A model generated the notes under the pieces. It saw only the letters and a list, made by a program, of their open reading frames with translations. It searched no databases and was not told the origin of the DNA. Source: Longimicrobiaceae bacterium (lineage in GTDB: Bacteria > Gemmatimonadota > Gemmatimonadetes > Longimicrobiales > Longimicrobiaceae). From it: DNA of 64,000 nucleotides. The stretch is taken from positions 62,001 to 126,000 of the forward strand of contig DASVBS010000022.1 of NCBI GenBank assembly GCA_036375715.1. The letters run 5' to 3'. The position numbers were made by a program, and so were the translations under genes. Below, piece by piece: positions 61,253-64,000 of the stretch (position 1 is its first letter; the number at the start of each line of letters is the position of its first letter).

Positions 61253-61336
61253 GCGGCGGTGACTTCCCCCGCCCGTCCGCCGGCGGTAGTTTTTTCCTGC
61301 GAAACACGCCGCCGGGGGCCGCTAACCCAGCGCCAG

Positions 61337-62557
61337 ATGCTACCCTATTTCGACGAGAGCCACCGGCTCATTCGCGAGACCGTGCGCGAGTTCGCGGCGA
61401 GCGAGATCGCCCCGGTGGCGGCGGAGCTCGACCGTACGGCGGAGTTTCCGTGGGAGAACGTGGCCAAGATGGCCGAGCTGGGGCTCCTGGGCATTCCCTG
61501 GCCGGAGGAGCTCGGGGGGGCGGGGATGGACCAGATCAGCTACATCATCGCGATCCATGAGATCGCGAAGGTGGACGCTTCGCACGCCATCACCATCTCC
61601 GCACACACCACGCTGGGGACGTCGCCGATCGTCGCCTTCGGTACCGAGAAGCAGAAGCAGCGCTACGTCCCGCTCCTCGCCGTGGGGAGGGTGCTCGCGG
61701 GCTTCGGCCTTACCGAGCCGCAGGCAGGCTCGGACGCGGGGGGAACCCGCACGACCGCGCGGCGCGTGGACGGAGGCTACGTGCTGAACGGCACGAAGAT
61801 CTTCATCACCCACGGGGGGGTGGGCGAGGTCTACGTGGTCAGCGCATTGACCGATCCGGACGCAGGGACGAAGGGTATCAGCGCCTTCATCGTGACCAAG
61901 CCGACTACTGACCTGGAACGTGCCCGGGAAGTCGGCGTGGGACACGCGGAGGAGCTCGATTTCACGGAGGGGGTCCGGGCGGGGAAGAAGGAAGACAAGA
62001 TGGGCTGGCGCGCCTCCGATACCCGGGAGCTGGTCCTTGAGGACGCCTTCGTCCCCGAGGAGAATCGGCTGGGAGCGGAGGGGCAGGGGTTTCCCATCTT
62101 CATGCAGACGCTCGACGCGGGGCGCATCGGCATTGCCGCGCTCTCGCTCGGGCTGGCCGAAGGCGCGTTCGAGCAGGCGATGCGGTACGCCAACGAGCGC
62201 CGGCAGTTCGGGAAGAAGATCAGTGAGTTCCAGGCGATCCAGTTCAAGCTCGCCGACATGGCCACGGGGATCGAGGCGGCCAGACACCTGGTATACCACG
62301 CGGCCTGGCTCAAGCAGAACGGTCGGCCCTTCTCCCGCGAGGCCTCGATGGCGAAGTTGTACGCCTCCGAGCTGGCCATGCGCGTCACCTCGCAGGCGGT
62401 GCAGATCCACGGCGGGTACGGCTACATGAAGGAGTACCCTGTCGAGCGGATGATGCGGGACGCGAAGATCTGCGAGATCGGAGAAGGAACCAGTGAGATT
62501 CAACGGTTGGTGATCGCGCGATCGCTCCTGCGGGAGTTGAACGGCGGCCCGGCCTGA
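61337..62557 (+). CDS. Acyl-CoA dehydrogenase
   Basis: FAD enzyme introducing the alpha-beta double bond into acyl-CoA. It has 406 residues. Signatures: GFGLTEPQAGSDAGG, KIFITHGG, FQAIQFKLADMA, IHGGYGYMKEYPVERMMRDAKI and catalytic Glu in IGEGTSEIQR. A stretch of about 25 extra residues follows IVTKPTTDL before KKEDKMGWRASDT. The exact chain-length preference is unknown. ATG 61337 fits the family start. It lies between recQ and the RNase E/G gene. Confidence 0.93.
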   Translation: MLPYFDESHRLIRETVREFAASEIAPVAAELDRTAEFPWENVAKMAELGLLGIPWPEELGGAGMDQISYIIAIHEIAKVDASHAITISAHTTLGTSPIVAFGTEKQKQRYVPLLAVGRVLAGFGLTEPQAGSDAGGTRTTARRVDGGYVLNGTKIFITHGGVGEVYVVSALTDPDAGTKGISAFIVTKPTTDLERAREVGVGHAEELDFTEGVRAGKKEDKMGWRASDTRELVLEDAFVPEENRLGAEGQGFPIFMQTLDAGRIGIAALSLGLAEGAFEQAMRYANERRQFGKKISEFQAIQFKLADMATGIEAARHLVYHAAWLKQNGRPFSREASMAKLYASELAMRVTSQAVQIHGGYGYMKEYPVERMMRDAKICEIGEGTSEIQRLVIARSLLRELNGGPA

Positions 62558-62606
62558 ACCCAAGCGGCAAGGAACGTGTGGCGAGGAACGGGAAGGGAAC
62601 TGGCGG

Positions 62607-64000
62607 GTGAAACGTGAAATTCTGATGAGCACCACCGGCGAGGAGACGCGAGTCGCGATCCTCGAGGATGAGTTGCTCGTAGAACTGATGGTCGAGCGTC
62701 CGGACTCGACGCGCATCGTGGGGGATATCTACCTCGGCCGCGTCGAGGCGGTGCTGCCCGGGATCCAGGCAGCCTTCATCGACATCGGAACCGAGAAGGC
62801 TGCCTTTCTACACGTCTCGGACATCGCCAACGAGGACGACGAAGAGGAGGAGTCGGCCCCGGAGGAGGAAGCGGGGGAGAGCGAGGGCGGCACCCGGCGG
62901 CGAACGCGTCGCTACCCGCCGATCCAGGACCTGGTGCAGAAGGGACAGGAGCTTCTGGTCCAGGTCACCAAGGAGCCGATCAGTACCAAGGGCCCCAGGG
63001 TGACCGCGCACATCTCCCTCCCCGGGCGCTTTCTCGTCTACATGCCGACGTCCGACCACGTCGGCGTCTCGCGCAAGATCGAGGATCGCGAGGAGCGGGC
63101 GCGTCTTCGTGCCCTCGCCCGGGAGATCCTTCCCGAGGACGCGGGCGGCGTCATCGTGCGCACGGTGGGGGAGGAGCTGACCCAGGAGACGTTCGAGCGC
63201 GAGCTGAAATCGCTGCTCGCCACCTGGAAGCAGATCAAGCGTCGCGCGGCGCGGGCTCGCGCACCGGCGGCGATCCATCGTGAAGCCAAGCTCACCAAGG
63301 GGATCATCCGTGACCTCTTCTCCGTCAAGGTCGATTCCCTCATCATCGACAGCCAGGCGGTCTACGACGAGGTCCGTCAGTACCTGGACAGCGTGGACCC
63401 GTCGCTGATCGAGCGGGTGCACCTCTACCAGGATCCGCTCCCCCTCTTCGACGCCTACGAGATCGAGACGGAGATCCAGGAGGCCTTTCAGCGCCGGGTG
63501 ATGCTCCCCTCGGGAGGCTACATCATCATCGAGCCGACCGAAGCGCTGGTCTCGATCGACGTCAACACTGGTCGCTATACAGGGAAGAAGGACCCCGAAA
63601 AGACCATCCTGAGGACCAACCTGGACGCCGCGCGCGAGATCGCCCGGCAGCTACGCCTGCGCGACATCGGCGGGATCATCGTCTGCGACTTCATCGACAT
63701 GGAGTCGAAGCAGAACCGGGAGAAGGTCCTTCAGGAGCTGCGCACACACCTCGCCCGGGACCGGGCGCGCACCAAGGCGTTCCAGGTCTCCGAGCTGGGG
63801 CTGATCGAGATGACGCGGCAGCGCGTGCGCCCGTCGCTCTACCACACCCAGACCGAGGCGTGCCCCACCTGCGGCGGGACCGGCCGGATCTTCACCCCCG
63901 AGACCGTGGTCCGGCGGATCGAGCGGGCCATTCGGCGCCTGAGCGTCGACTCGCGGGAGCGCCAGCTCCTCGTGCGGGTGCACCCCGAGGTCGCCCTCTA
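62607..64000 (+). CDS. rng: Ribonuclease E/G family, 3' end outside window
   Basis: Endoribonuclease of the RNase G/E type for rRNA and mRNA processing; 464 codons are visible. GTG 62607 starts the typical KREILMSTTGEETRVAILED. An S1-like domain with an acidic insertion (ANEDDEEEESAPEEEAGES, about residues 75-95) is followed by the catalytic segments VSIDVNTGR and CDFIDMES with the metal Asp residues, and the zinc-link ACPTCGGTGR. It continues beyond the right edge, so it may be RNase G or a longer RNase E. Confidence 0.93.
   Translation, partial: MKREILMSTTGEETRVAILEDELLVELMVERPDSTRIVGDIYLGRVEAVLPGIQAAFIDIGTEKAAFLHVSDIANEDDEEEESAPEEEAGESEGGTRRRTRRYPPIQDLVQKGQELLVQVTKEPISTKGPRVTAHISLPGRFLVYMPTSDHVGVSRKIEDREERARLRALAREILPEDAGGVIVRTVGEELTQETFERELKSLLATWKQIKRRAARARAPAAIHREAKLTKGIIRDLFSVKVDSLIIDSQAVYDEVRQYLDSVDPSLIERVHLYQDPLPLFDAYEIETEIQEAFQRRVMLPSGGYIIIEPTEALVSIDVNTGRYTGKKDPEKTILRTNLDAAREIARQLRLRDIGGIIVCDFIDMESKQNREKVLQELRTHLARDRARTKAFQVSELGLIEMTRQRVRPSLYHTQTEACPTCGGTGRIFTPETVVRRIERAIRRLSVDSRERQLLVRVHPEVAL

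Overview
The window is bacterial chromosome of high GC content, with tightly packed genes, many ATGA/GTGA stop-start overlaps and frequent GTG/TTG starts. The gene set points to a Gram-negative, aerobic, heterotrophic bacterium: outer-membrane beta-barrels with signal peptides, a lipoprotein, sdhCDAB, an L,D-transpeptidase and a TonB-plug-like secreted protein. The mixture (RqcH, PhoH/7TM-HD/YbeY, LexA, panBCD, a RiPP cluster with a lasso-type leader) fits Gemmatimonadota or a neighbouring phylum best. That placement is inference; no rRNA is present to settle it.

Layout. 1-3.1 kb, minus strand: truA-purB-M32 carboxypeptidase (cut by the window edge). 3.2-12 kb: tryptophan genes, with trpD alone, then lexA and a tiny ORF on the opposite strand, then trpC-trpF-trpB-[HEAT protein]-[HD-GYP protein]-trpA; trpE/G are absent. 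12-17.7 kb: rqcH divergent from panBCD, then a GlmU-like pseudoenzyme, a YqeK-type HD hydrolase and a LytR_C protein. 17.7-28.7 kb: rlmN, ptsN-vanZ-aspS, phoH-pgpH-ybeY-mgtE, recN. 28.9-36.5 kb: two outer-membrane barrel genes interleaved with four tRNA genes (Gly, Cys, Glu, Val), an L,D-transpeptidase, an MNT-type nucleotidyltransferase and PBP2. 36.7-49 kb: acyltransferase E2-lipB, an atypical RNase HI, carA, hup, moaD-moaE-moaA, mdh-sdhCDAB. 49-58.8 kb is the accessory part: a secreted plug-domain protein, an RCC1-like lipoprotein, a compact RiPP cluster (precursor, HprK-like kinase, radical SAM, PqqD/RRE, transglutaminase-like B2 peptidase, nucleotidyltransferase), a truncated DUF998 gene, a divergent merR/thioredoxin-reductase-like pair and a zinc-ribbon membrane protein of lower GC. 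58.8-64 kb: recQ, acyl-CoA dehydrogenase and the 5' part of an RNase E/G gene.

The main novelty is the RiPP cluster at 51.9-56.4 kb. A 56-residue candidate precursor carries the lasso-peptide leader signature (P-x-L-x3-G-x5-T), its own promoter and a good ribosome-binding site, but its core is only about eight residues with no acidic ring acceptor. The cluster has a radical SAM enzyme and a kinase in place of the lasso cyclase. A second recurring signal is a set of at least five intergenic loci built from 7-8 nt tandem words arranged as long inverted repeats, most beginning at or just after a stop codon. A third is a promoter set (TTGACA-like -35, 16-19 bp spacer, TAGCTT/TACATT-like -10) that repeatedly decides start codons; at lexA the -10 is flanked by two TTCGG-N6-TTCGG direct repeats that could be the SOS operator.
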